Assembly (NCBI GenBank): GCA_030770535.1
Contig: JASVEC010000009.1
Coordinates: 1,426,001-1,490,000 of the forward strand
Reading direction: 5' to 3'
Length of the DNA: 64,000 nt
Source of the DNA: Batkoa obscura
Lineage: Eukaryota; Entomophthoromycota; Entomophthoromycetes; Entomophthorales; Batkoaceae
Shown here: piece after piece, positions 35,389 to 46,318 of the stretch
How positions within the stretch are numbered: the first letter of the stretch is position 1
Layout: each line of letters begins with the position of its first letter
Made by a program: the position numbers and the translations under genes
The notes under the pieces: generated by a model
What the model saw: only the letters and a program-made list of their open reading frames with translations
Told to the model about the DNA's origin: nothing
The model's database searches: none

Positions 35389-35735
35389 TTTTTGATAGTT
35401 CGAAATAGTAAAGTAAAGTTGGTGATGAACAATTTATAGCAGACTTTTTATGGAAGAATACCATTGGTTCAATTTTAAAAGACTAAATTTTTCGATTTTT
35501 ATTGGTGGAAATGATGGATCAATAGGTCATCTGAAGTGAAGTTGCATTGGGAAATAAAATAACCCATTTGGGTTCATAGTTTAAATATAGGAGTTTAGTT
35601 TTAAATTTAGCGTTTATTGAGATCTATTAGCAAATGGTTTTATTTTGTCAAAAATATTTATGATGTTTATTCTAAAGCATAGAGTGAAAGTCTTAATTTT
35701 TAATAATGATTTATTGAGTGTATCAATAGCTAGGA
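35389..35735. other. Upstream of the H-protein gene
   Basis: Contains TATAAATT on the minus strand at 35431-35438, about 43 nt before the ATG; otherwise featureless up to the MITE. Confidence 0.4.
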
Positions 35736-35841
35736 TATAGGGACGTATTTTTTTTGTTTAAGAATTTTACTAACAATCTTTCTGGCCAAATAGCACTTAG
35801 GAAATGGAAAAAGTGATGAAAATATAAAAAACACCCCCATA
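35736..35841 (+). mobile_element. 106 bp MITE-like element, copy 11
   Basis: Starts TATAGGGACG, ends CACCCCCATA; family core with several substitutions. Lies between two divergent genes (H protein and carnitine carrier). Confidence 0.75.
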
Positions 35842-36290
35842 TAAAATAAGATTATTTGAAAATGAACTTTTCTATTTCAATTTTTAACTAATAAGTTTTT
35901 TAAGTTCTGTTGTACAAAAATGGACAAGATAATGAAATGAAGAAGCAACACAGTTTTTAATTAAAAAGGAACTTAAAATATCACTTTTTATATTAGTTTT
36001 ATTAACTATTATGAAAAATTGTTTTCAGGTCATAATGAAATATCAAAAAAGATTAGATTCTAAGATAATTTAAGATTCCAATCTAAAAAACATTCTGAAT
36101 AATAATGACACGCTATAGTTCGGTAATAACTTAATCTCTGGCCGCCAATACCATAAAAATGGGCAAACAATTGGCCATGTGCCCACTATCGAAACAAAAA
36201 AATCGACCTTAAAACAAATATAAAATACTTAACCACAAATCCCACCTTTATATATTATTTACATATTATCCTCACACCAACTGACACATA
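35842..36290. other. Upstream of the carnitine carrier gene
   Basis: The segment 36130-36185 is GC-richer (GGCCGCCAATACC, then AATTGGCCATGTGCCCAC), standing out in this AT-rich window; it may be a regulatory site, with a CCAAT-like core. A TATA-like box TTTATATA lies at 36247-36254. Confidence 0.4.
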
Positions 36291-37293
36291 ATGCCACAGG
36301 ACACAACAGGAGTAAAAAGTTTCTTAAGTGGGGGGATTGGGGGTATGTTTTTAGTTATCTCTGGACATCCATTAGATTTAATTAAAGTCAAACTACAAAC
36401 GAGTAACCAAAGTTTTTTACAATGTTTCCAGTCCCAATTCAACTCTGGTTTAAAAAGTTTTTATCGCGGAGTAGTCCCTCCATTATTAGGAGTGATGCCT
36501 ATCATGGCTACCACTTTTTGGGCTTATGATCTAGGGATTAAAATGCAGAGATGGGGAACGGTAAGTTTAAAGAGTTAACTATGAGGTTTTAAAATAAGTA
36601 ATAATATTTGTTTTAATAGAATGATACCACAACACCAAGAAGTATCTCAGAGGTAGCAATAGCGGGAGGCTTCTCAGCTTTACCAGCAGTGATAGTAGTA
36701 GCCCCTGGAGAAAGGATAAAATGTTTATTGCAAATCTCAGACGCAGGCGGTAAAGACAAAAAAACCATGATACAGGTTATCAAAGATACAGTAAAGAGGA
36801 AAGGCTTTTTTGGGCTTTATCAAGGCACCACTATTACCTTATTAAGAGATATCCCTGGTTCTATGGCTTATTTTACAATTTATGAAGTGTTAAAAAAAGA
36901 GTTGGCTAGAAATGATAAGAATAGCATTTTACCTATCATTGTTGCTGGTGGTGTGGCTGGTATGGCTAATTGGGCACTCGCTATGGTAGGAGTTTATAAA
37001 TTGATTCACTTTAATATTCACTTTACTGATAATTTTTTAGCCCTTTGATGTGTTAAAAAGTCGTATTCAAACCCAAGAAACAAGTTTAGGGATCAAAGCC
37101 ACATTTAATCAATTGGTAAAAGCAGAAGGTTACAAAGGTTTATATCGCGGTTTAGCACCTGCTCTTTTAAGAGCTTTTCCTGCTAACGCTGCTTGTTTCC
37201 TAGGTACTTTTATAGCTTATTTTCTTATATTTGTAATTAATAATGTTACTAGGAGTGGAACTATCATTACAATTAATGAATACATTATTTTAG
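36291..37293 (+). CDS. CRC1: Mitochondrial carnitine/acylcarnitine carrier, 279 aa, four exons
   Basis: Exons 36291-36560, 36620-36985, 37041-37203 and 37253-37293; introns of 59, 55 and 49 nt; 280 codons including stop. Three mitochondrial-carrier repeats each carry the signature: HPLDLIKVKLQT, APGERIKCLLQ and PFDVLKSRIQT. The second (PGERIKCLLQ) is characteristic of the carnitine/acylcarnitine carrier (SLC25A20, yeast Crc1), as is RDIPGSMAYF further on and the end ANAACFLGVE. It exchanges acylcarnitines for carnitine across the inner membrane, feeding mitochondrial acyl groups. The protein is on the short side of the family at its termini. Confidence 0.9.
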
Positions 37294-37425
37294 AATATAA
37301 TTAATTTTAAATAAGTTTGTATAGAATATTATAAAAGTAATAAAGTAATAGAAATCATATATATTTTATTGAAGTTTAATCACTACCTAATTATTTTTTT
37401 ACTTTAACTCAAGTGACAATTAATA

Positions 37426-39786
37426 CTACTCCATCTCTAAAGTTTCACTTATTTTATTATCAGATTGTGCTTCTTCATTTGGATTATCTTTATCATCCTC
37501 TTGGCTTAATTCCTTAACTCCTTCATTATCATTATGAGTATGATTTTCCAATTGGTTGTTAATATTGTTTGATTCCATTTGCGATATACTATCATGATTA
37601 CTATGGTTATTAATAATATTCAAAAGAATGGCATTTGTATCATCATGTATACGTTGCTCTTCGTTATCATTGTTATTCTCTGCCAATCCTTTCAATGTAT
37701 TTTCAATTTTAGTCACTAATTCATCTGTGTCTTCTTGATTAAAAACTATTTCATTTCTTTCCATTTCTTCGTTTTTATTTATCTCATCATCGTCGCCCAT
37801 TTCCTTATTGTTGTCTTCAATTAACCAAGTTCTTGATTTACAAGAATCAATAAAATTGGTATCTACTACTAACTGAAACTGCCCATCTCTTTTTTCTATC
37901 AAACCTTTATGGAACCAAGTATGCAATGCAGTCTTTGATACTTTAGCAACCTTTGCTAACTCAGTAAACGTACGACACTCACTTGTATCCAGATTATTAA
38001 AAATATTAAAAACCTTTTCTTTTAACTTCAAGAAATTTTGTTCTTCTTCAGAAACGATATTGACCCCTGGCTGAAAATAGCCATTCACTTTAATAATTTT
38101 TTCTTGTCTTACCCAATTATACAAGGTCTTTTTAGGCACATTAGACGCTATTGATAACTCATCTAAGCTTTTGCATACATTCCCTCCCACTTTGGCAAAC
38201 GCATGCGTAACATCCCTCTTTGGTCTTGTAACGTAGGGCTGCCCATAATCGAGATCATCTAAGATAGGTTTGTAAAACTCACCAACTTTATGTAGTTTCC
38301 CTCGATTATACCAATTCCTTAATGTTGATTTCGGTACTTCTGTTAATTCAGATAATTGTTCAAAAGTACTACAGTCATGCGAATTTATAATCCCAAAAAT
38401 CTTTAAAATATCTCTTTTAACTTTTAAATCCTTACTTAATTCTTCAAAGTTGATCGCTGGTTTATATATCCCCTCCACTTTAACTATCCTTCCCTTACAG
38501 TACCAATCATAAAGTGTACCTAACGGTACTTGGGTGGCTTGGGATAATTTTTGAAATGTTTTGCATGCGTTTTTTTCGATTAATGAATAAATCTCTAACA
38601 TATCTCTCTTTATTAATGGTGATTCTTCTCGTTTACCTTTGACTTTCTCTCTTAATCTATATACTTTTTGACCTGATTAAATTAAATTGAATAATTAATA
38701 CTATTGCTTAAAAATAAACATACCATTATCATCATCTTTACTTACTTCCCCTTCCTCACTATTTTCCTTATTATCATTGCTATCCAACTCTTTTTGTTCA
38801 TCTTCGTCACCTTTAGGTCTTAAAATACCACTCTTTTTGACAATTAAGCCCTTATAAAACCAATTATAAAGAGTGGCTTTAGGGACCTTAGTGACCTCGG
38901 CCAATTCCTTAAAACTTTTACAATTGGCATTATCAATTTTGGGTAAAATCTCGCTAACATCCCACACCATTTTTTTCTTTTTGACTGATCCAACATTACT
39001 TTTATAAACACCGTCATCTAACTTAATCTTATCATTATCAAAATATCCTTTTAATGTATTTACATCAATCTTCAACAACTCATTCATCTCTTCATATGTC
39101 CTACAATCTTTTTCTTCTAACTTACTTAATACCTCTTTTAAACTATCTTCCTCCATTAACTTACCCCTCTTCTTTCCTATACTTAATTGCTTTTCATACT
39201 CCTTTTCAATAGCACTCATCTTACTCCCATCCTTGTCTTCTTGATACCCCATACTTTCTTCTTCCATTTCATCATCACTTTTGTTCTCTTCTTGAATCCC
39301 TTCATCTTTTTCGACAACTTCATCATTTTCAATATATCCATTATTGATAGCATGTAAAAACTGAGAAGATAAAAGGTCGAGTTGGTTTTTAATTTCTGTT
39401 TGCTGATGGAGTTCTTGAAATGCTTCTAAAATTGTTGTGTTTATCTCGTCCTTTTTAGCGGCTAAATTCTTATTCTCTTCGTCTATTAGAATTGCTTTAT
39501 TTTCTTCTACTGATAAAGAGGTTGTCTTGATACTTATCTCAACGGGTAATAAAGGAGTGGTGCCTGTTTGTGTATCTACTGCTTGTTGTTGAGCTTTGTC
39601 TGAGTCAGCTGGGTTATTAGCTATTAAAGAGTCCTCAGTTAAACCTTTTTCTACCGTAGCTTTATCTTTCTGCTGATCACTGATTTTATCCTCATTTAAG
39701 TTCTCATTCAATTGATGTTCATTTTCAACTTTTTGTTCAATCCCCTTTTTTTCAATTGTGATGGTGTCATCGTTAATAGTTTCCAT
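37426..39786 (-). CDS. Acidic protein with six helix-turn-helix-like repeats, 769 aa, two exons
   Basis: Minus-strand exons 38724-39786 and 37426-38672, with a 51 nt intron; 770 codons including stop. About 200 acidic, low-complexity residues precede six repeats of about 45-50 residues. Each follows the pattern CxTFxELAxxTxVPKxTLYNW, then xxKGxIVKxxGxYxP; clear cases are CKSFKELAEVTKVPKATLYN, CSTFEQLSELTEVPKSTLRN and CRTFTELAKVAKVSKTALHT. Two repeats are in exon 1, four in exon 2. The helix/VP/helix layout with a conserved W and basic wing resembles small HTH DNA-binding domains such as those of Psq, MerR or transposase-derived proteins. A very acidic, asparagine-rich tail follows. Nuclear multivalent DNA-binding is inferred; I do not recognise a named family. 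Confidence 0.75.
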
Positions 39787-40177
39787 TTATTTTTTCTTTT
39801 TGTCTTGAATAAAAAGAATAAATTTTTTTTGTTTGATCCCCCTTTTTATAATTCAAATCTTATCCCAATCATAATCGCCAATCATTAAAGTTTTATTTGA
39901 AAATTTTTGATTGGAAGGTGAAATGGCTTGGGTACTGAGATTTTTTTTGAAAGTGAATTGAAAATTGAAAATAATTTTTACAGCTCTTGCAATTCTATCT
40001 CAAATTAGTTTGTGGTGATTATTAGTAAAAACTATTTGTTTACTTATTTATTTATTATGAAGCCTATTTTGATTTGTCCAGTTTTGGCAAATTTTTATTC
40101 TTAAACCAACGGTTAAATAGTTCGCAGTACAGTTGGAGCAGCTGTATCTTAAATACCAATAAATTAGCTTTGAAATA
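39787..40177. other. Upstream of the HTH-repeat gene
   Basis: AT-rich with no frame; ends at the inverted-repeat element starting at 40178. Confidence 0.35.
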
Positions 40178-40350
40178 AATACAGCTGTTGCAGCTCTTTT
40201 GCGACTATTTTAGCGGCAGTTTTTACACCCAAATGATTTGCACAACTAATATTTTTAAAGCTTGATCCTTGTATTTTAACTAATATAACATAAAATTTTC
40301 TCTTAAATGAGCGGTAGTTAAGTCGCAAAAGAGCCGTAACGGCTGTATTT
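40178..40350. mobile_element. ~173 bp inverted-repeat element, possible second MITE family
   Basis: Left arm 40178-40222 (AATACAGCTGTTGCAGCTC, then TTTTGCGACTATTTTAGCGG) and right arm 40309-40350 are imperfect reverse complements over about 40 nt, sharing CTCTTTTGCGACT and flanking a ~85 nt spacer. The arms are markedly GC-richer than the surroundings. Non-coding; single copy in this window, so its mobility is inferred from structure alone. Confidence 0.5.
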
Positions 40351-40783
40351 GGACTGAATTAAAATAGCTATTTTTTGAAAGCACGTTCAGTGATATAGCT
40401 GTTCTAGCCCTTTACACTTTAATAAACTTTCATCAAAGGCCTTTTTTGCATATAATGATACAGTAACAATATTAAAAACAATCCAATTAACCAAATAAGT
40501 TATAAAGTAGTAGCAAAATTTAGTATAATAGATTATCTAAATGAAACGAAAACGTTTAAAACTTAAATGATTCAAATGGTAGTTATACATTTATATAATC
40601 TAAACCTTTATTTTTATTTTCAAACTTACAATAATCAATTACAAATTAAGTACATTTAAATAAAAGTTCCAATAGCCACTTAGTTTGATAGAAAAGAAAT
40701 AATAACACTACTGTATAAACAACATTGAAAATAAATTTAAAAAGACATTAATTTTTAATAAAAACATAAACAATACAAAGCAA
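40351..40783. other. 3' flank of the receptor at 40784
   Basis: AT-rich, nothing else recognised. Confidence 0.35.
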
Positions 40784-41773
40784 TTAACTACTTGAAAGCG
40801 CAGTCCCAGTCACCAAATCCTTACTCGAGGAATACTGAAAACTAGCAGCGGTCTGATAATGCTCATAATCACCACCTTCTCCTCTGAACAAACTTACTAT
40901 TCTTTTCCTAGAATCTGGGTGCAAAGTGATAACAAACAACGGATTTAATATCGTTTCACTAAATAATAAAAACAAACAGATACAATCTACCACATACGAT
41001 CTTTCATAATCATCTATAGCTTCAATGACTAAAACTATAAACTCTGGTAATAAACTACACATATAAAGTAGTGTAAAAACGAATAAAAAAGCGATATGTT
41101 TCGATTTATAAAATGCTACACTTTTACTGAGGCTACCCGAAGAGGCTCTCAACCTTTGATTCGTTTCAAAATAATGTAATGAAATCAACCCATAAAATAA
41201 CGGGATAGAAAATACAATTGGATAGATAATAACAAACATAATTGTAACATAAATTGTATGCTCCATTGAAACATGTGTTTCTGTAGTAGAAATACACAGC
41301 AAACCAGAGGGCAAAAGTCTTGATACTCCCTTAATTTTAGTGATAATAAATATGACCATAGTAACTAATACAATCACTAAAGATATAAAATTAGTTTTTA
41401 CATTACTTATGGTATATGATTTAACAATTGCTAGATAACGAACTACAGATAATTGGGCAGTCAAAGCCATGGCTGATATTGCTGTACCATTATATAATAT
41501 GGAACTTAAAGAACAGTAAACACTCTCTTGAAATTCAATTGGCGTTGTAGACAAACTCCATTTGGCTATTTGAGTAACATCTAAGGATATAGCTACTAAG
41601 ATATCAAAGATAGCTATCCAGGTTATTAAATATGTATCCACCGCTTTTCCTCGTGTGTTTTCGATATTGACTATATATAGAACTAATAAATTTAATACAA
41701 TTGAAAAAATACTGTAGATAAACATAAATATCTCAAAGGGTTGTGAGTAAGCGACTTCTTTTGGGATGTACAT
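40784..41773 (-). CDS. Rhodopsin-type seven-helix receptor, 329 aa
   Basis: Intronless; start MYIPKEVAYSQPFE. Landmarks: VLNLLVLYIV (helix 1), IAIFDILVAISLD (helix 2), SVYC paired with PSGLLC (loop-2 disulfide), VRYLAIVKSY (end of helix 3), SLLPEFIVLVIE (helix 6), ILNPLFVITLHPDSRK (helix 7/8), and a C-tail ending in SSS. Nearest relative is the 43857 gene; a 105 nt stretch (41522-41626, residues about 50-84) is nearly identical between the two, well above the similarity elsewhere. Both also share blocks of upstream sequence. Ligand unknown. Confidence 0.8.
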   Translation of the reverse strand: MYIPKEVAYSQPFEIFMFIYSIFSIVLNLLVLYIVNIENTRGKAVDTYLITWIAIFDILVAISLDVTQIAKWSLSTTPIEFQESVYCSLSSILYNGTAISAMALTAQLSVVRYLAIVKSYTISNVKTNFISLVIVLVTMVIFIITKIKGVSRLLPSGLLCISTTETHVSMEHTIYVTIMFVIIYPIVFSIPLFYGLISLHYFETNQRLRASSGSLSKSVAFYKSKHIAFLFVFTLLYMCSLLPEFIVLVIEAIDDYERSYVVDCICLFLLFSETILNPLFVITLHPDSRKRIVSLFRGEGGDYEHYQTAASFQYSSSKDLVTGTALSSS

Positions 41774-41841
41774 GTTGAAAATTTTTAATACTAGAAATTA
41801 GAAAGATTAAAACAATTCAATTTTAAATATGGGTTTGTTTG

Positions 41842-41848
41842 ATTTATA
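41842..41848 (-). promoter_or_regulatory. TATA-like box of the receptor at 40784
   Basis: TATAAAT on the minus strand, about 70 nt upstream of the ATG. The paralog at 43857 has TATAAATT at 44865-44872, about 60 nt upstream of its ATG, supporting a shared core promoter. Confidence 0.4.
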
Positions 41849-42049
41849 GGCTTTCTTATGGTTTATTTTTTAAAACCTTTCTCATGATTTATTATCGCGA
41901 ATTATAAGTTTTTCGGTGAACTAAATTTCTGAATCTTTTTTTAGCTTATTAATTTCTAATATTTTCATTTAAAATCACCTTCCTAACCTATCATACAGCT
42001 TGCTTTGAATTTTTTATTGGCTATGAATTTGAAGTTTGAATGTTGATAG

Positions 42050-42125
42050 AACCAAATAATAATTAGATTAAAATCTGCACAATTTATAATTTAAGTGCAT
42101 GAGTTATTATTGAAAATATTATTTT
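42050..42125 (-). promoter_or_regulatory. Upstream block conserved between two receptor genes
   Basis: Around AAAATCTGCACAATTTATAA and GCATGAGTTATTATTGAAAA this segment matches 45047-45110 upstream of the paralog at 43857 (AAAATCTGCATAAATTATAG, and so on). It lies about 280-350 nt from the start codon in both. Either residual duplication homology or a retained regulatory region. Confidence 0.4.
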
Positions 42126-42296
42126 AAATCACTTATTTTATATTTATTTTGTTTGATATTAAGCAACCTCTCGTTTTCTCTCCTTAATGTATTATAATAT
42201 GGTGTAATAGTTGGATAATTAAGATAATTTACTATTTAATAAAAAAAGCACAATACTATAGTTTGAAAATCTTTAAATTCTTTTAATGATAAACAC

Positions 42297-42437
42297 TAGG
42301 AGAGGTCTCAGGTAGTTACTCCCGAAACTTGATTTATTTGGTAAAAAACGATATCTATTTTTTAAATAAAGTAAATAACCTTTCGTATTTTACTAAATAA
42401 ATCAAGTCTCGGGAGTAGCTACCTGAGACCTCTCCTA
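42297..42437. repeat. Near-perfect 50 bp hairpin (inverted repeat) element
   Basis: Arms 42297-42346 and 42388-42437 are reverse complements with only three mismatches in 50, spaced by about 41 nt. The arms contain AGGAGAGGTCTCAGGTAG and are much GC-richer than the neighbourhood. ACT flanks both outer ends and may be a target duplication. Low divergence between the arms implies recent origin or selection on pairing. Confidence 0.75.
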
Positions 42438-42462
42438 CTGGATGTAATATTTTGCTTTTTCA

Positions 42463-42565
42463 TATGGGGGTGCTTTTTTTGACTTCATCACTTTCCATCT
42501 TTTAAGTACTATTTGAGCGAAAAAATTGTTAATAAAATTGTTAAACATAAAAATACATCCCCATA
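42463..42565 (-). mobile_element. 103 bp MITE-like element, copy 12
   Basis: Ends TATGGGGGTG and CATCCCCATA. The flanks TTTTTCA (left) and TGAAAAA (right, after TA) are inverted copies of 7 nt, a short version of the arrangement at copy 9. Confidence 0.8.
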
Positions 42566-43856
42566 TATGAAAAATAGGGTTGTTGATTTATGTTCTACAA
42601 ATACTAAAATTTGTGATCATATTTATAAAATTGGAATTTAAGGTGCAAGAATTTTAGTTGTAATTCTACTTTATAAGCCTTTGTTATATTGTATACTTTA
42701 AAGATTCTATTTATATCTACATATCTTATTCTAATTTTCATTTGTACATCATATCTTTTGATATAACTTGGTATTATATTGCTGAATTCAATAAAATTCA
42801 AGTTTTTGAAATGATTTTGTGACATTTTAATTTTTGTACTAAAATTAATGATTTAATTATACTAGATAAAATTCAGTTATCGTTTATATCATAAATAAAA
42901 ATCGAATACACAAGTATTTGTAATTTCGTCTATTTTTTTAAACCCTTGTTGTCAAAACCGCCAGAGAGCTATCTGAGTTTCAATCTCTTATCAAATGCTT
43001 ATTTACATTATACCAATAAACTTTTGTTAAATTTTAATAAATTAAACATTAACAATTAAAAATAATTTTTTAGACCTAAAATTAACCTAAAGTTTTTACC
43101 ACTTATAAGCTAGTTGTCAATTTAAAAGAAGGATTTTAAAACAAATGAGACTTTAATATGAAAACTTTACAGCATTTTAATTCTTTATTAATGGCTAGAA
43201 CCAATTGATTCAACCATTGTTAGTTATTGCTATAGTTACGATTTAAAAGATCAAATATAAGGTAGTGTAAAAAAACCCTAATCATATATAAAATCATAGA
43301 TTTTAAGTATTAATTTCTATTACATGATTTGAGATACGCTCCTACTCAAAAACAATTTTATAATTACGTGCCTGAGGCAGTATTCATTTATAAAAGCAAC
43401 AAAAAATATTTAAGAATGTTTAGAGAGTTAAATGAAATAATGGTACTTAATCCAAAATTAATGACCTTTTAGCATAAATTTTTACATTGAATGAATGTTT
43501 ACAAGTATTCAATCGGGCCTGGAAACCCTACATTGTAAACCGAATCCCAATCTTTGTTTTTATATCCTTTGTTTAAGCATTAAAAATCCATAAATTTTTT
43601 TACTTTACTTGTCTGACTTATTCCTTGGTTACCTCTACTTCACTTTTCTCCTAGCCTAACAGCTGAACATTTCACTTAAATCTATGAAGCACTTAGGAGC
43701 TTTTTACTCTTACAAGATTTTAGAAAAAAACTATTTAATGAAATAAAATAAGAAATTGATAACTATAATATAAACGTTTAAAAATAAATTATTTATTAAA
43801 GTCCAAACAAAAACAGAAATTTGCTGGGAGTGCTGTATCATTTACCAAATCCTTAC
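42566..43856. other. Intergenic between two receptor genes
   Basis: About 1.3 kb. A 73-codon minus-strand frame (42604-42825) has a residue mix without hallmark motifs and is not called as a gene. The interval 43500-43700 is less AT-rich but has no stable frame. Confidence 0.35.
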
Positions 43857-44804
43857 TCATGGATACTGAAATCTAGTAGCAGTTTGATAATGGCTATACT
43901 GACCTCTTTCTCCCCTAAACAAACTCACTATTTTTTTTCTAGAATCTGGATGCAAAGTGATAACGAACAGTGGATTTAATACAGTTTCACTAAATAATAA
44001 AAACAGCAAAACACAATCCACCATGTAAGATCTTTCATGTTTAATTATAACTTGAATCATTAAAACTATAAATTCTGGTAATAAGGAGCATATATACAAT
44101 GCCGTAAAAAGAGCTAAAAAAGCTACATGTTTTGACTTATAAAATCCTACTCTTTTTCTAAAGCTACCTGATTGCTCCTTAAACCTTTGATTCAATTTAT
44201 AATAATGTATTGATATTAGTCCATAAAAAATAGGAATAGAAAACACAATAGGAAAAATAATGATAAACATAATTGTGGCATAAATCTTATGTTCTAAAGA
44301 ATCGTTGCTTTTAGTTGTAGCTATACATAGCAAACCAGAAGGCATAAGCCTCGATATCCCTCTAATCTTATTGATAATAAAGATGGCCATTATTGATGAT
44401 ACAATTAACAAAGAAACAAGGTTACTTTTTATATTGCTTATTGAGCATGACTTAACAATAGTCAGGTATCGAACTATAGATAACTGGGCGGTTAAAGCTA
44501 TGGCTATTATTGCTGTACCATTAAATACAACGGAACTTAAAGAGCAATAAATACTCTCTTGAAATTCGATTGGCGTTGTAGACAAACTCCATTTGGCTAT
44601 TTGAGTAACATCTAAGGATATAGCTACTAAGATATCAAAGACAGCTATCCAGGTTATGAGATACGCATCTACCGCTTTTTTTTGTGTACTTTTAACATTG
44701 ACTACATAAAGGACCAGTAGGTTTAATAGAATAGAGAAAATGGAGTATGCAAATATTATTATTTCAAATGAAAGGGATGTATCGTATTCTTTTGAGACAT
44801 ACAT
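43857..44804 (-). CDS. Rhodopsin-type seven-helix receptor, 315 aa
   Basis: Intronless; start MYVSKEYDTSLSFE. Same landmarks as its neighbours: LLNLLVLYVV, FDILVAISLD, SIYC paired with PSGLLC, VRYLTIVKS, SLLPEFIVLMIQ and VLNPLFVITLHPDSRKK. The C-tail stops at FQYP, about 14 residues earlier than in the 40784 paralog. The DNA beyond the stop still encodes the missing tail in another frame (SKDLVNDTAL), so the tail was lost by a small indel. A 105 nt segment (44553-44657) is nearly identical to 41522-41626. Probably functional since the seven-helix core is intact. Confidence 0.78.
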   Translation of the reverse strand: MYVSKEYDTSLSFEIIIFAYSIFSILLNLLVLYVVNVKSTQKKAVDAYLITWIAVFDILVAISLDVTQIAKWSLSTTPIEFQESIYCSLSSVVFNGTAIIAIALTAQLSIVRYLTIVKSCSISNIKSNLVSLLIVSSIMAIFIINKIRGISRLMPSGLLCIATTKSNDSLEHKIYATIMFIIIFPIVFSIPIFYGLISIHYYKLNQRFKEQSGSFRKRVGFYKSKHVAFLALFTALYICSLLPEFIVLMIQVIIKHERSYMVDCVLLFLLFSETVLNPLFVITLHPDSRKKIVSLFRGERGQYSHYQTATRFQYP

Positions 44805-46318
44805 AATGTTAGTTTTTATAATTAAAAGATTTAAAAAACAATGCCCTAAAAAATACTTCAGGTGAATTTATAGTTTTTTTGGTAAATGGAATGATCTTGA
44901 GTCTATTTTTTGGATTATTAATTTTTAATACTTTTAATTAAAATCGCTTGTTTTAACATGCTATAAAGTTAGGTCTTATATTTGTATTGACTATGTATGG
45001 TGTTTTAAAAGTGTTATTTGACCTAAATAGAGTTTTACCAAAATCTGCATAAATTATAGCTTAAGTACATGGGCTACCATTCAAAATATTGTTTCAGACC
45101 ACTTAAAATTTAATCATGTTGTAGCTTGTATATCCTCTTATTTTAACTTTCTAATAAATTGTAGTATGTGATGACAGTTGAATAATTAAAACTATCGACT
45201 AATTTACAAAAAGACATAACATTGTAATCCAAAAACCTTGAATTTATTCAGCGGTAATTGTAATATTTTTTTCACATATATAAAAACAGGGCTACTATTG
45301 CTTGATATAGAATTGCCTGGATCATTACTCAGTTTTCAAAAAATAAAGAGAATAGGAAATAGCATGCCTCTTGTTGTCTCTGCTCTCTATTTTTAACATT
45401 TGTACCTGACAATTAATCACTTAGTGGGTTTGACCCTTGCAATTTTTTTAAATAAAGTAGGATTACTACTTTACGAAATATAAACAAGAAATCAAATTTG
45501 TAACTAATTATATTCCGAACCTAGTTTAAACACATTGTTTTGATCGTTTTTCTATTCATTAAGGGTATAGTAACTATCTTGTATTGTAAGTCCTGTTTAA
45601 CCTCAGAAGTTTGTTTTACTGTTTTCCACCTACTAAGTCCTTTAATAATACTATTTGCTATAGCAATCGATTCAATCAAAATCAAGTTTTTTTTAGAAGA
45701 TTACAAAATCCTTACTTTATGATAGAAATAAAATTAGAGATAAAATACATAACCTATTATGCTGATAAAAAACTATAAACAAAAATATTCGGAACTTTAC
45801 TTTTGTTTTAAACTTTAGTAGTAAGGCCCATTAGAAAACTGCTGTAGCTTCAATTTTTCATTAAATGTTTATTTATGCTACATTGATGTACATTAAATTT
45901 TTAATCAAATTAAACTTCAATGCTATCAGAACTAATCTTTTATACCTATCTTATTATGTTTATCATATTAGAATTTTTGATTATTAGACCTTTTGCCATT
46001 TATAGTTCAATTAGTTTAAAACTCTTTTTCTTTAAAATAGCTAGGTTTTCCTACCCGAATCCGTAGAAGGCCAATCTGTACTCAAATATCCCCCTGAAAG
46101 CTACATAACTTTATTTCACCCTTTCATTTCTCATCCTTACTTTTCTTCTACTGTCAAACCATTTTCCACTATAAGATGCCTATAAGTTTACTCTTTTGAT
46201 TTTTTTTTGAAAAAGCTGATCAATTGAATAAAAGCAAAATAAAAATAAAATAAAATAAACAGACATTACAGCATATAAGTCTTATAAAAAAAATATTTTT
46301 ATTAAAACTTAAACAAAA
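44805..46318. other. Intergenic, nothing certain
   Basis: The part nearest the receptor holds its promoter (TATA-like at 44865-44872, conserved block 45047-45110). GC-richer patches at 45400-45480 and 46040-46190 could be old relics but hold no frame. Confidence 0.35.

Noticed and set aside
38601-38723. Two separate HTH-repeat genes
   Set aside because: A 51 nt GT-AG intron joins the two frames in phase and the repeats continue across it, so one gene is preferred.
42604-42825. 73-codon minus-strand frame
   Set aside because: No motif, homolog or upstream signals; AT-rich composition makes such a frame likely by chance.
45540-45722. 60-codon plus-strand frame
   Set aside because: Hydrophobic low-complexity frame without start context or domain; treated as chance.
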